In this document: piece by piece, positions 33,148 to 42,008 of the stretch | How the letters are laid out: each line of letters starts with the position of its first letter | Numbering within the stretch: the stretch's first letter is position 1 | Assembly (NCBI GenBank): GCA_964559175.1 | Contig: CAZLGT010000001.1 | Span: forward strand, 124,001 to 188,000 | Length of the DNA: 64,000 bases | Reading direction: 5' to 3' | Source of the DNA: Mariniphaga sp964559175 | Lineage (GTDB): Bacteria; Bacteroidota; Bacteroidia; Bacteroidales; Prolixibacteraceae | Notes under the pieces: generated by a model | The model's database searches: none | What the model was told of the DNA's origin: nothing | Seen by the model: the letters and a program-made list of their open reading frames with translations, nothing else | Made by a program: the position numbers and the translations under genes

Positions 33148-34656
33148 ATGACTGATTTTAACAAGCTGGAGATATGGTTTGTAACCGGAAGCCAGCATTT
33201 ATACGGAGAAGAAACCTTAAAGCAGGTGGATGCCGATTCGTCAGAAATAGTAAAGGGGCTGAACGCCTCGGGTAAGATGCCCGTGCAGATTGTTTTCAAG
33301 CCTGTGGTAAAAACTCCCGATGAAATTCTGGACATTTGTGTACAGGCCAGTGCCAGCAAAAACTGCATCGGGTTAATTACCTGGATGCACACCTTTTCGC
33401 CGGCCAAAATGTGGATTGGCGGCCTGAAAGCGCTGAGTAAGCCTTACATGCACCTGCATACCCAGTTTAACCGCGATTTGCCCTGGAGCGAAATCGATAT
33501 GGACTACATGAACCTGCACCAGAGTGCCCACGGCGACCGCGAATACGGTTTCATCAACACACGCATGCGGAAAAACCGCAAAGTGGTGGTTGGCCACTGG
33601 AAAGATGAAAAAGTGCAAAACCAGGTGGCCCTTTGGTGCCGCACTGCTATTGGCTGGCACGATTCACAAGGCTTGAAAGTGGCCCGCTTTGGCGACAACA
33701 TGCGCGAAGTGGCCGTTACCGAAGGCGACAAGGTGGAAGCACAGATTAAATTTGGCTGGCAGATTTCTGCTTACGGTGTGGGCGATTTGGTGGAATACGT
33801 TGAGAAAGTTAACGATGCAGAGGTAGATGAATTGTACAAAGAATACGAGTCGCTTTACGATGTAGCCGAAAATTGTAAACCGGGCGGCGAATACCACGAA
33901 AATGTGCGCGTTCAGGCACGGTACGAAATTGCCATGAAAAGGTTTATGGAAGACGGCAATTTTAAAGCTTTCACCACAAATTTTGAAAACCTCACCGGAC
34001 TGGATCAATTACCAGGACTGGCCTCGCAACGGTTAATGGCCGCCGGCTACGGTTTTGGCGCCGAGGGCGACTGGAAACAGGCGGCCATGCTGCGCATCAT
34101 CAAAACCATGTCGGAAGGAATGCCGGGCGGCAGTTCGTTTATGGAAGATTACACCTACCATCTCGACCCGGCCAATGAAGCAGTTCTGGGAGCACACATG
34201 CTGGAAATCTGTCCGAGCATTGCGGCTCAAAAACCAAGGCTGGAAGTTCAACCTTTGGGAATTGGTGGTAAAGATGCACCGGCCCGTTTGATTTTTGAAA
34301 GTTCCACCGGCGATGCCATGAATGTAACATTAATTGACATGGGCAACCGTTTCCGGTTGATTGTTAACACACTTGATGTGATTGATCCTTTGGAAAAAAT
34401 GCCCAAACTTCCGGTAGCTTCGGCATTCTGGAAAACGCACCCCAGCATGGCCGACGGCGCTGCAGCCTGGATTTACGCCGGCGGAACCCACCACTCGGCA
34501 TTTACGCTGGCACTTACGCCTGAATACATCGAAACATTTGCAGAATATGCCGATGTGGAATTTGTGGTTATCGATAAAAACACCGATTTAACCACATTCA
34601 AAAAAGAATTACGCTGGAACGAAATTTATTATATGCTGGCAAACGGGCTGAAATAA
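33148..34656 (+). CDS. araA: L-arabinose isomerase AraA
   Basis: Converts L-arabinose to L-ribulose; cytosolic, Mn-dependent, 502 residues, the family's normal length. Recognisable blocks: IWFVTGSQHLYGEETLKQVD at ~10-29, LITWMHTFSPAKMWIGGL, LHTQFNRDLPWSEIDMDYMN and GEGD-type FGAEGDWKQAAML (Glu and Asp at the metal site), then HMLEICPSIA. No araB, araD or transporter gene is nearby. A TACCTTTA sequence at 33115-33122 (one mismatch to the -7 box) may be its promoter, so it need not depend on the UpxY gene upstream. Confidence 0.97.
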   Translation: MTDFNKLEIWFVTGSQHLYGEETLKQVDADSSEIVKGLNASGKMPVQIVFKPVVKTPDEILDICVQASASKNCIGLITWMHTFSPAKMWIGGLKALSKPYMHLHTQFNRDLPWSEIDMDYMNLHQSAHGDREYGFINTRMRKNRKVVVGHWKDEKVQNQVALWCRTAIGWHDSQGLKVARFGDNMREVAVTEGDKVEAQIKFGWQISAYGVGDLVEYVEKVNDAEVDELYKEYESLYDVAENCKPGGEYHENVRVQARYEIAMKRFMEDGNFKAFTTNFENLTGLDQLPGLASQRLMAAGYGFGAEGDWKQAAMLRIIKTMSEGMPGGSSFMEDYTYHLDPANEAVLGAHMLEICPSIAAQKPRLEVQPLGIGGKDAPARLIFESSTGDAMNVTLIDMGNRFRLIVNTLDVIDPLEKMPKLPVASAFWKTHPSMADGAAAWIYAGGTHHSAFTLALTPEYIETFAEYADVEFVVIDKNTDLTTFKKELRWNEIYYMLANGLK

Positions 34657-34695
34657 AATAGATTTTTTATTTTATTGCCCGTGCCCGATAAGATA

Positions 34696-34736
34696 AAAAC
34701 CACCGCATCTGATAAAATCAGAGACGGTGGTTTTCT
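34696..34736 (+). terminator. Two-tier terminator hairpin after araA
   Basis: AAAACCACCG (34696-34705) pairs with CGGTGGTTTT (34725-34734); inside, TCTGAT and ATCAGA form a second stem. T-rich sequence follows. It ends the araA transcript 40 bp after the stop. Confidence 0.85.
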
Positions 34737-34748
34737 TTTGTGAATTAA

Positions 34749-34901
34749 TTTTTATACCCTTATCTTTCCAATATTGCCGAAAAAATCATTCACCCTGGCG
34801 AACAGGTTTCCAGGTTAATTGTTTTTCGTTCTGAAAAACCAATTAATGAACTTGATATACGAATGGAAAAAGCGGATTTTGAAGTGATTGGCAAAAAGTA
34901 A
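34749..34901 (+). pseudogene. Possible C-terminal gene remnant
   Basis: After the araA terminator one frame is open for 50 codons without an ATG at its beginning and ends with TAA at 34899-34901. The peptide looks protein-like (IAEKIIHPGEQVSRLIVF, then SEKPINELDIRMEKADFEVI), with ordinary codon use and amphipathic order. It could be the end of a truncated gene. I cannot name the family. Confidence 0.35.
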
Positions 34902-34923
34902 TTCGGTACAAATTGTTCCTTGT

Positions 34924-36234
34924 TTAAGGTAATTTATCAAAATCTATTTCCGGCGAGATACCGTTACTTTTACGTTCAAAAAACGTATCGATGATGGTTT
35001 TATCGCTGAAGAATCCGCAGTTTTTCAGGAAAAACCGGTCGTCTTGCACCCCGCCGGCATAATCCAGCCGTGAATCTTTCCTTGCAGTGGCATCGGCAGT
35101 GAATTTAATTCTGGTAAGTTCGGTCCAGTTTCCGGCAGTGTTGCAAACCCACTGGTTGGAATACCAGGCCATGCGCGACTGGTCGCCGGTGTGGGTGATA
35201 AAATTTTCGAGGAAGGAATATAATCCTTTCAGCCAGGTATCGGTTTTGGGCCGCCTGAAACTGGCAATCAGCTTCCACCCGCTTTCTTCAGGGGCAAAAA
35301 ACCAGGCGGTAAAATCGGTAGAACCATTGCCGGTGGGTTCGCCTTTCAGCAAAAACTGGTATGTGGTTCCGGCTTTCCAGTTGTAGCGTAAAAAACTTTG
35401 TCCGCCCGAACCTTCGTTTCCAAACTCACCGGTGTAAACACCATCTCCTTTTTTCAGCAACACAATGCGGTCTTCTTCCGGAATTTCAGCGGGATTGTCG
35501 GTCTGAAACGGACTCCACACCGAAAACAGCACCCGTCGTTCGGTTTCAGAATTTACCTGAATGCCAAAATAACCCTGTCCAAAACCGTTGGCCATATAAT
35601 ACGATCCAATCACATCCTCACCCTCGGGAACTTCAATCTCACTGTAAAACCATTTCACATCACCGGTATTTTCAGGAACCTGAAAACCCAGGTGCACAGA
35701 TGGTCCGCGGCGCCCCCAGTAAAAATCGTCTTTTACAAAATATACCTCACCGCTGGTTGCCTGGCCGCCAATAAGAACGGCTTCAATATCGGCAAACGTT
35801 TGTCCGCTTTTTTGAATGCCTTCAAATTCTACCCAGTGGTAACCCGGTTCACTTACCGAAAAAATTCCCGCCGGAATGGTATCGAAAGCACTGTTGTTCA
35901 TAACCAACTGTTTCTCTTCTTCGTTGCATGAAATTTTCAATTCAGAAGTTCCATGCTGTGCCCGCGCAACAATTCCCACATGCAAATCACCGGTTTGCTC
36001 AACTCTGAAGTAGGTGCGAATTTTGACATCTTTTTCGCTCCAGTTGGTAATTCCCTGTTCTTTAATCACATCTCGGTTTTTGGATGCATTTTCTAACACC
36101 CAGCTATTGCCATAAGCTGGAATGGAATGGCTGAAGGTGAGTTTTTCGGGCATTTTATCCTCTTTCTTTTGGCAGGCACCGTTTAAAAACACAAAAATGA
36201 ACAGTGAAAATGAAAAAATATTAAAGATTGTCAT
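34924..36234 (-). CDS. DUF3472 lipoprotein with N-terminal DUF5077-like domain
   Basis: Predicted 436-residue secreted lipoprotein. The start at 36234 gives the signal peptide TIFNIFSFSLFIFVFLNGAC; longer starts would run far into the upstream glycosyltransferase gene. The N-terminal beta-sandwich (~30-165, SIPAYGNSWVLENA...) fits DUF5077 and the next ~150-430 fits DUF3472: DFYWGRRGPSVHLGFQVPE, GYFGIQVNSETERRVLFSVW. The pair occurs in secreted proteins of Bacteroidota thought to bind or process glycans; biochemical role unknown. It overlaps the glycosyltransferase stop by 14 bp. Confidence 0.8.
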   Translation of the reverse strand: MTIFNIFSFSLFIFVFLNGACQKKEDKMPEKLTFSHSIPAYGNSWVLENASKNRDVIKEQGITNWSEKDVKIRTYFRVEQTGDLHVGIVARAQHGTSELKISCNEEEKQLVMNNSAFDTIPAGIFSVSEPGYHWVEFEGIQKSGQTFADIEAVLIGGQATSGEVYFVKDDFYWGRRGPSVHLGFQVPENTGDVKWFYSEIEVPEGEDVIGSYYMANGFGQGYFGIQVNSETERRVLFSVWSPFQTDNPAEIPEEDRIVLLKKGDGVYTGEFGNEGSGGQSFLRYNWKAGTTYQFLLKGEPTGNGSTDFTAWFFAPEESGWKLIASFRRPKTDTWLKGLYSFLENFITHTGDQSRMAWYSNQWVCNTAGNWTELTRIKFTADATARKDSRLDYAGGVQDDRFFLKNCGFFSDKTIIDTFFERKSNGISPEIDFDKLP

Positions 36235-37426
36235 TTGTCTGATTTCTTTGAATTTCATTGAGCTGGTAAATTTGAGCCGCAAGATCGGCTTTTTGATAGT
36301 ATTTTTCATGTGAAAAATTCAGGAATTTCAAAATTTTAAAGGCATTGAACTTTTGAAAAAAACGGTTCTGAAACGTTTCCGGCGAAGAGCAGTTTTTGTT
36401 TAAATCGCTGATTTCGAGCCGAAAATTATCTTCTTTTAAAAACAATTCCACTGGGGCGGGTAGTTTCTTTATCCAATCTTCGTATTGTTCTTCTGAAATC
36501 TTATAAAACAGGTGGTTCACATCGAAAAACTGTTTCAAATCGGCAAAAGCCTTCAAGTTGTATGTTTTGCTCAGGTCTTCCTCTCCTTTCATCCATTTTT
36601 GCAAAACAGGGCCGGTGCCAAACGGGACGCGGTCGGACAGCCGGGCAGAAGGGTGAACTGTGGTCCCGGTAATTTCTCCAACAGGCCCAATCTGCACCAG
36701 ATTTTGCAGGAAATAAAAATCTTCGCCGGCCTGCCTGCGGTTCATGCCGCCGCGTTTCACATACGCTTTGGCTTTTACGGCAAATGCCGAACCCACTGTA
36801 AACATGGGGTAGGGATAGCCGGTAAAACCCAATGCATTTTTGTAATAATCCATGTATTTTTCGTAAAGCTGAATACCTTCCAAATGCTTTCCGTCCAACC
36901 CTTCGGTTTGATGCGAAAAAGCTATGGTAGCTCCAACTTTATCAGGGTTTTGTTTAAACCAGTGCTCAATTTCAACCAAATAATTCTTCTCCACCAACGT
37001 GTCTGCGTCCAGCGAAACCAGAATTCCGTCCGGCTTATTTTTCAGGTTAAATCTCCGTATGGCCTCGTCCATGCCACTTTTTCGTGCCAGTCCGGCCCCT
37101 GCCCATTTTTTTTTCAGCACAACGGGGCCTGCCGCAAAAAAAATCAATCCAGCTTTTGGGTGGGTTGAAATCCATTGGTCAGCTTCTTTTTTTGTTGTTA
37201 AGTTTAGGTTTTTCGTCTCATCCGAAGCATTTTCGGAATGATTGATAAGAAGGATAACCTCAACTTTGGCATCCGGCAGGCGACAGGCAAAGAGTGATTC
37301 AAGGGTTTTCAGGACTTCAGGCTCGCGAAAACAGGGAATTACAACCGAAATTCCGAATTCAGGGTCGGGGTTTTGCGGAATCAGAGCCGGCACTCTGTTT
37401 TTTTCGAGATAACGGTTTGCAAACAT
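36221..37426 (-). CDS. Family 2 glycosyltransferase
   Basis: GT-A fold glycosyltransferase of 401 residues, without transmembrane segments. GISVVIPCFREPEVLKTLES (~25-44) opens the nucleotide-binding domain, the DxD motif is in GILVSLDADTLVEKNYL (~137-153), and the acceptor-side GEDFYFLQN block is at ~233-241. I start at 37426; the earlier frame includes a terminator hairpin and overlaps ompH. A C-terminal helical extension of ~120 residues is unassigned. The DUF3472 gene follows with a 14-bp overlap, which may couple them. Confidence 0.88.
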   Translation of the reverse strand: MFANRYLEKNRVPALIPQNPDPEFGISVVIPCFREPEVLKTLESLFACRLPDAKVEVILLINHSENASDETKNLNLTTKKEADQWISTHPKAGLIFFAAGPVVLKKKWAGAGLARKSGMDEAIRRFNLKNKPDGILVSLDADTLVEKNYLVEIEHWFKQNPDKVGATIAFSHQTEGLDGKHLEGIQLYEKYMDYYKNALGFTGYPYPMFTVGSAFAVKAKAYVKRGGMNRRQAGEDFYFLQNLVQIGPVGEITGTTVHPSARLSDRVPFGTGPVLQKWMKGEEDLSKTYNLKAFADLKQFFDVNHLFYKISEEQYEDWIKKLPAPVELFLKEDNFRLEISDLNKNCSSPETFQNRFFQKFNAFKILKFLNFSHEKYYQKADLAAQIYQLNEIQRNQTNDNL

Positions 37427-37463
37427 GAGGTGTGAATTCAAAAGTGAATAGCTGCAAGATAGG

Positions 37464-37492
37464 CAAAAAAAATCCGGGTGATTTTCCCGGAT
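37464..37492 (-). terminator. Rho-independent terminator after ompH
   Basis: On the minus strand ATCCGGG (37492-37486) pairs with CCCGGAT (37478-37472) and is followed by seven T, 23 bp after the ompH stop and before the glycosyltransferase start. It separates the two genes. Confidence 0.85.
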
Positions 37493-37514
37493 GCTTTTTC
37501 TTTCGTTGTATTTG

Positions 37515-38114
37515 CTATTTCGGTTTTTGAGCATACCGTTCGTTAAGTACTTTCAGTACTTCGGCGGTAATGTTGTGGGCTTCATTTCCAATGAGAATTT
37601 CTGCTCCGTTGAAAATGTAGTCGTAATTTTTATCTTTATTGAATTCCTCGAGAAATCCAAGCAGGCTGTCCAAAATCTGCTGATTGTTCGCTGCCTGCAA
37701 TTCGGCCAGCTTCCCCGACAATTCCTGGTCGAGTTGTAAAATTTCCTGCTCTCTGCCTACCAGGCGGTCGCGTTCCTGAATGGCCCGTTGTTCGGTAAGA
37801 AATCCGCCGCGCTGCAATTTTTCCTGGAATGCCGCCGCTTCGCGCTCGAATGACTGACGTTTGGTGCCAAATTCGCTGTTGTAAGCTTCCTGCCTTTTGG
37901 TAAATTCATCGTGCAGGTCCTGCGCCAGGTCGTAATTTAAAATAATCGAATCGGCCTTTACGTAGGCAATTTTCAACGAGCTACCCCCGGAAACAACAGC
38001 TTCTTTGTCAGCAGGTTTTGCTTCTTCAGGACTTTTTGCAGTAAAATGCAAAACATATAAAACTGCTACCGCTACTAAAGCAATAATTGAAACAATAGTG
38101 GATGATCCTTTCAT
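37515..38114 (-). CDS. OmpH/Skp-family periplasmic chaperone
   Basis: Periplasmic holdase that binds unfolded outer-membrane proteins (family knowledge). 199 residues: an N-terminal hydrophobic segment (STIVSIIALVAVAVLYVLHF, ~4-23), then SLKIAYVKADSIILNYDLAQ, the OmpH beta edge, and a long charged coiled coil (~70-150) with QERDRLVGREQEILQLDQEL. The end KDKNYDYIFNGAEILIGNEA returns to the body strand. The uncleaved-looking N-terminal helix may anchor it. A two-part promoter lies upstream and a terminator downstream, so it is monocistronic. Confidence 0.9.
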   Translation of the reverse strand: MKGSSTIVSIIALVAVAVLYVLHFTAKSPEEAKPADKEAVVSGGSSLKIAYVKADSIILNYDLAQDLHDEFTKRQEAYNSEFGTKRQSFEREAAAFQEKLQRGGFLTEQRAIQERDRLVGREQEILQLDQELSGKLAELQAANNQQILDSLLGFLEEFNKDKNYDYIFNGAEILIGNEAHNITAEVLKVLNERYAQKPK

Positions 38115-38147
38115 TTCTCTACTTATTTAATTTGGTCTTCAATCGCG

Positions 38148-38175
38148 CAAAGATAATTTTTTCGGTGTAATGCAA
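38148..38175 (-). promoter_or_regulatory. Promoter of ompH with -33 and -7 elements
   Basis: On the minus strand TTG (38175-38173) is followed after 17 bp by TATCTTTG (38155-38148), an exact TAnnTTTG box. This is the best two-element Bacteroidota promoter in the window and lies 33 bp before the ompH ATG. Confidence 0.65.
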
Positions 38176-38337
38176 GAGGACAAAACAACACTTTTTTAAT
38201 TTTCATTAAACTGGTATTTTTTTTAAAACCTGTGTAAAATCATTACTTCGCCCTGATAAACATCATTGAAAAAAACCGCCCCCAGGTTGTACTTTTACCC
38301 AAGAGAACATTGTATTCGTTGAACTTTAAATCAAAGA

Positions 38338-39249
38338 ATGTTGAATAAGCTGATTGCGAACATACTGCCTTATATGCCCAAAAAGCTGGTTTGGGTATTT
38401 TCGAGGCGATACATTGCCGGCGAAACCATTGAGGAAGGGTTGCTGGCATCGAAACTGCTGAACGAGCAAAACATTGAAGTAACCGTTGATTTGCTGGGCG
38501 AATTTATCGAAACGCTCGACGAGGCAGTGGCAAATAAAGAACACTACCTGAAAATTGTGGAGCAGTTCACACAGGAGATGGTAAAAGGCAACTTTTCACT
38601 TAAACCTACCATGTTCGGTTTGCTTATCGACAAAGACGCCTGTTACCGGTATATCAGGGAAGTGGTGGCCCTTGCAGCCCAAAAAGACACCTTTGTGCGT
38701 ATCGATATGGAAGATTCGCAGTGTGTGGATCCCGAAATCGAGCTCTTCTGGAAATTACACAAAGAATTTCCACAGAATGTTGGTTTGGTGGTACAGGCAT
38801 ACCTTCGGCGCACCCATGCCGACCTGGATGGGCTGAAAGAGTTAAACACAGAAGATGCTCCGCTCAACTTCAGGTTATGCAAGGGAATTTATATTGAGCC
38901 CGAAAAAATTGCCTATAAAAAGTACGACGAGGTTCGGGAACATTTTCTGAAAGACCTCGAGTTCATGCTCAAAAATAAAATGTATGTTGGCATTGCAACG
39001 CACGACCAGTTTTTGGTGGAAAGTTCGTACAAACTTATTGAAAAATACCAGGTTCCCCAAAACAGGTATGAATTTCAAATGCTTTATGGCGTTACGCCCG
39101 ATTTACGCCAGTCAATTATTGACAGCGGGCACAAAATGCGGGTTTATGTACCGTTTGGCAAGCAGTGGTTTAACTATTCCACCCGCCGGCTGAAAGAAAA
39201 TCCGAAAGTTGCATCACATATTATAAAAGCGCTTTTCATAAGAGGTTAA
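38338..39249 (+). CDS. Proline dehydrogenase (monofunctional)
   Basis: FAD-dependent oxidation of L-proline to pyrroline-5-carboxylate; 303 residues, the length of monofunctional bacterial PRODH. Barrel strands and motifs: EGLLASKLLNEQNIEVTVDL, FVRIDMEDSQCVDPEIELFW (~119-138), VGLVVQAYLRRTHADLDGL, FRLCKGIYIEPEKIAYK and YEFQMLYGVTPDLRQS; near the end RVYVPFGKQWFNYSTRRLKE is the substrate-binding helix with paired Arg. The P5C dehydrogenase partner is not in this window. Confidence 0.93.
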   Translation: MLNKLIANILPYMPKKLVWVFSRRYIAGETIEEGLLASKLLNEQNIEVTVDLLGEFIETLDEAVANKEHYLKIVEQFTQEMVKGNFSLKPTMFGLLIDKDACYRYIREVVALAAQKDTFVRIDMEDSQCVDPEIELFWKLHKEFPQNVGLVVQAYLRRTHADLDGLKELNTEDAPLNFRLCKGIYIEPEKIAYKKYDEVREHFLKDLEFMLKNKMYVGIATHDQFLVESSYKLIEKYQVPQNRYEFQMLYGVTPDLRQSIIDSGHKMRVYVPFGKQWFNYSTRRLKENPKVASHIIKALFIRG

Positions 39250-39270
39250 TTTTAAGGTTAAACAAAAACG

Positions 39271-39307
39271 AAGGGGTTGTCAAACGAATTTTTGCAATCC
39301 CTTTTTT
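39271..39307 (+). terminator. Terminator after proline dehydrogenase
   Basis: AAGGGGTTG (39271-39279) pairs with CAATCCCTT (39295-39303) with one G-U pair, then further T. It lies between convergent genes. Confidence 0.75.
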
Positions 39308-39338
39308 ATGTGCCTTTGAGGAGAAAATACCGAAATGG

Positions 39339-39911
39339 CTAACTCGTTTTGAAAATGATCTCCTCCAGGGGGCGTTTGGGAACATGGTGCACCTCATCCT
39401 CGTCGCGCCAGTATTTGATATTCCCTTCCTCGGCAGTTTCAAGCACCACCTTTTCGGCTGGTTTTCCGAGGGCAACCATCCATAAAATATCCAGATTTTC
39501 GGGAAGTTGAAATATTCTGGCAATTTTGCTTTTTATGAACGACCCAATGATGCATCCGCCAAAACCATCCTCCACGGCGCCCAACAGAATGCTTTGAATA
39601 GCAATTCCGTCGTCGCAGTAATAATTTTCGGCCAGCGACTTATCGAGCGTGACAGCAATGTATGCAGTGGGCCTTTCATTTTCCGGGGGGCCGTTCCAGT
39701 CTTTCAAATAACCGGCCCAGCCCAGGTTTGGAAAAATCAGGTTGTTGATTTTTTCGCTGGTGGAAATCACAAATTTCAAAGGCTGCATATTCCGTCCGCT
39801 GGCCGAAAAACGGGCCAGTTCTATCCAGTTTTTAATTTGTTCCGCTTCCGGTTTCACAGAGGCATCAAACCTGCGGTAACTGCGGTTATTCATTATCAGT
39901 TCTCGAATCAT
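39339..39911 (-). CDS. Nitroreductase family protein
   Basis: FMN-dependent NAD(P)H oxidoreductase of the nitroreductase fold, 190 residues. NRSYRRFDASVKPEAEQI (~9-26) holds the N-terminal FMN-contacting arginines; ARFSASGRNMQPLKFVI (~33-49) is the 'S.N.QP' block; AVEDGFGGCIIGSF (~111-124) and ILWMVALGKPAEK (~140-152) complete it. The PFAM-type heterogeneity of this family leaves the physiological substrate open. A TACCTTTC-like box precedes it. Monocistronic, convergent with proline dehydrogenase. Confidence 0.88.
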   Translation of the reverse strand: MIRELIMNNRSYRRFDASVKPEAEQIKNWIELARFSASGRNMQPLKFVISTSEKINNLIFPNLGWAGYLKDWNGPPENERPTAYIAVTLDKSLAENYYCDDGIAIQSILLGAVEDGFGGCIIGSFIKSKIARIFQLPENLDILWMVALGKPAEKVVLETAEEGNIKYWRDEDEVHHVPKRPLEEIIFKTS

Positions 39912-40012
39912 CGGTTTTTAATTTTTTAGGATTTTCCCCGAAAGGTATAAATTGATTTTTAATTCACACAATTTCGCCTTCACTTTTGTTTTTATCAATT
40001 CATTTAAATGCT

Positions 40013-40049
40013 TAGTTTTGTGGAACAGAACAGAACGGTTGGTGTTCTG
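40013..40049 (+). promoter_or_regulatory. -7 box and dyad before the GntR regulator
   Basis: TAGTTTTG (40013-40020) matches TAnnTTTG exactly. Just behind it CAGAAC (40031-40036) and GTTCTG (40044-40049) make an inverted repeat with a 7-bp spacer, 15 bp before the ATG at 40065. Its place at the start of the leader fits an operator for self-repression. Confidence 0.5.
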
Positions 40050-40064
40050 GTAAACTAAAAATCC

Positions 40065-41060
40065 ATGACTGAACTGAAGTTTAATATCGACAAAAATTCC
40101 AATACCCTGAAGTTTCAGCAACTGGTTGAAGCTATAATCGATGCCATTAGCCGCGATGAGTTGAAAGCCGGCGAAATGCTGCCCTCGGTGAACCAGATTA
40201 TGAAAGAGAGCCACCTTTCGCGCGACACGGTTTTTAAAGCGTATGCCGAACTGAAAAGGCGTGGGGTGGTGGAGTCGGTACCCAACCGTGGTTATTTTGT
40301 TACACGGAAAATAACAAAAGTTTTTCTCTTTCTCGACACCTTCAAGGCTTACAAGGAGGTGCTTTACGGTTCTTTCCTCAAACACCTTCCCAAAAGCATC
40401 AGTGTCGATTTGCATTTTCACCACTACAACATCACGATGTTTGAAAAGATTGTGCTGGAAAGTCTGGGAAAGTACAGCAAGTACATCATCATGAATTTCG
40501 ATCACCCCAAAATTCCGGGAATTATTCAGAAAATTCCGGTTGAACAGTTGCTGGTGATCGACTGGAAGATTCATGCATCCGGCAACCATTCTGCCGTTTT
40601 TCAAAATTTCGGTCAGCCGGTTTACGGTTGCCTCGAAGCCAACCGGGATAAAATGGACAGATATGCAGAATTTGTTTACTATTACCCGTCATTTACTTAC
40701 CATCCCAAAGAATCCATCGACTATTTCAAAAAATTCTGCGAAGATTTTCGAATAAAGCATGCGGTGATTTTTAACGAAGAAGATTTCAAAATTAAAAAAG
40801 GAGCACTTTACTTTCTGGTGAGCGACCGCACCCTGGCAGGATTTCTCGACCAGTGCGCCGAAAAAGGATTTGAGCCCGGTCGCGATGTGGGCGTGATTTC
40901 CTACAACGAAACACCTATGAAGAAGTATGTGAAAAACGGAATCACGGTTATTTCCACCGACTTTGAACTGATGGGCCAAAAGGCGGCCGGGTTTGTTACC
41001 ACCGGAGAATTTTTGCGGTTTGAGGTACCAACCGTCCTGAAATTACGATCATCGCTGTAA
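40065..41060 (+). CDS. GntR-type regulator with LacI-like sensor domain
   Basis: Transcription regulator of 331 residues. The GntR winged helix is at ~14-80 (ISRDELKAGEMLPSVNQIMK, ESHLSRDTVFKAYAELKRRG, VVESVPNRGYFV). The rest (~88-325) resembles a periplasmic-binding-protein-like ligand domain of the LacI type (KYIIMNFDHPKIPG, DVGVISYNETPMKKYV, ISTDFELMGQKAAGFV). In Bacteroidota such GntR/LacI chimeras often sense sugars (family knowledge). Neighbouring genes are a DUF1080 protein downstream and a nitroreductase upstream. Its ligand is unknown. Confidence 0.9.
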   Translation: MTELKFNIDKNSNTLKFQQLVEAIIDAISRDELKAGEMLPSVNQIMKESHLSRDTVFKAYAELKRRGVVESVPNRGYFVTRKITKVFLFLDTFKAYKEVLYGSFLKHLPKSISVDLHFHHYNITMFEKIVLESLGKYSKYIIMNFDHPKIPGIIQKIPVEQLLVIDWKIHASGNHSAVFQNFGQPVYGCLEANRDKMDRYAEFVYYYPSFTYHPKESIDYFKKFCEDFRIKHAVIFNEEDFKIKKGALYFLVSDRTLAGFLDQCAEKGFEPGRDVGVISYNETPMKKYVKNGITVISTDFELMGQKAAGFVTTGEFLRFEVPTVLKLRSSL

Positions 41061-41312
41061 TTACAGAGCAGGTGGGGCGATTTCCTGCGAAGCGATCACG
41101 ATGTGGCAAATCCGCATTTTTAAATCAGCAGTTCGGTCCCGATAGTTGTCCGGGCGCTGCACCCAAACAATGAAGCAAAGAACGACTCTCTTTTTTGAAA
41201 GAACGGCTCTTTTTACCTGCATCCAAATATTACAATAAATCCGTAAAAAATCTCTCCGAATTCATTAACTTGCGCGGTGTAATTGGAAAAAAGAAACAAC
41301 CAAAAGTTTATA

Positions 41313-41993
41313 ATGATGTTGAAAATACGTTCATCTTTTTTGAGAGCCGTACTTACTTTTATCCCAGCATTTCTGATCCTGTTGTCGGGTTGTGTTGGCA
41401 ATCCCAAAGGTCAGAACAACCAGGAAACTCAGGCCAAAAGCGCCGATCCCGGCTGGGTTTTGTTGTTCGGTGGCGAAACGCTGGATGGCTGGGAAATTAC
41501 CAATTTTGGTCCGCAGGGTCCGGTGCAGGTTTCGGAAGAAAACATCATCCTTGGCATGGGCGATGGCTGCACAGGCATTACCTGGAAGGGCGATTTCCCG
41601 AAAATGAATTACGAAGTGAAGCTGGAAGCCAAAAAGATAACCGGCAACGATTTTTTCTGCGGAATAACCTTCCCTGTGGGCGAATCGTTTTGCTCGCTGA
41701 TAGTGGGAGGGTGGGGCGGACCGGTGGTTGGCCTCAGCAGCATCGACGGGCACGACGCATCGGACAACGAAACCCGCACCCTGAAAAAATTCGATCACGA
41801 CACCTGGTACGCCATTCACCTGAAGGTTTCCGAAGAAAAAATTGAAGCCTGGATTGATGGTGAACAAATCATAGATTTTACCACCGAAGGGCGGCAACTT
41901 TCCATCAGGCCAGAGGTTACCCTCTCAAGGCCGTTTGGCATTTGTTCATGGACAACCACCGCAGCCTTGAGGAATATTCAATTGAAAAAATAA
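41313..41993 (+). CDS. DUF1080 lipoprotein (second copy)
   Basis: Secreted lipoprotein of 226 residues. I use the ATG at 41313 (another follows at 41316); the frame upstream would need TTG. Signal peptide with a perfect lipobox LSGC near residue 27. The domain begins DPGWVLLFGGETLDGWEI (~46-63) and ends LRNIQLKK, the DUF1080 jelly roll; FFCGITFPVGESFCSLIVGG is its core strand pair. Between the GntR gene and this one 252 bp hold only a short direct repeat (AAGAACGACTCT / AAGAACGGCTCT, 41177-41212). May be a target of the GntR regulator (inference). Confidence 0.85.
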   Translation: MMLKIRSSFLRAVLTFIPAFLILLSGCVGNPKGQNNQETQAKSADPGWVLLFGGETLDGWEITNFGPQGPVQVSEENIILGMGDGCTGITWKGDFPKMNYEVKLEAKKITGNDFFCGITFPVGESFCSLIVGGWGGPVVGLSSIDGHDASDNETRTLKKFDHDTWYAIHLKVSEEKIEAWIDGEQIIDFTTEGRQLSIRPEVTLSRPFGICSWTTTAALRNIQLKK

Positions 41994-42008
41994 TTCTGCC
42001 AAAAAAAA

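Noticed and set aside
32544..37426. Capsule or exopolysaccharide locus led by the UpxY-like gene
   Set aside because: Only one glycosyltransferase is nearby and it is on the other strand; no Wzx, Wzy or export genes are seen.
37427..37534. Longer start of the family 2 glycosyltransferase
   Set aside because: It would translate through the ompH terminator hairpin and overlap the ompH coding end.
41195..41845. 216-codon plus-strand frame overlapping the second DUF1080 gene
   Set aside because: Arg/Gly/His-rich translation without a fold; the DUF1080 frame has a lipobox and domain motifs.
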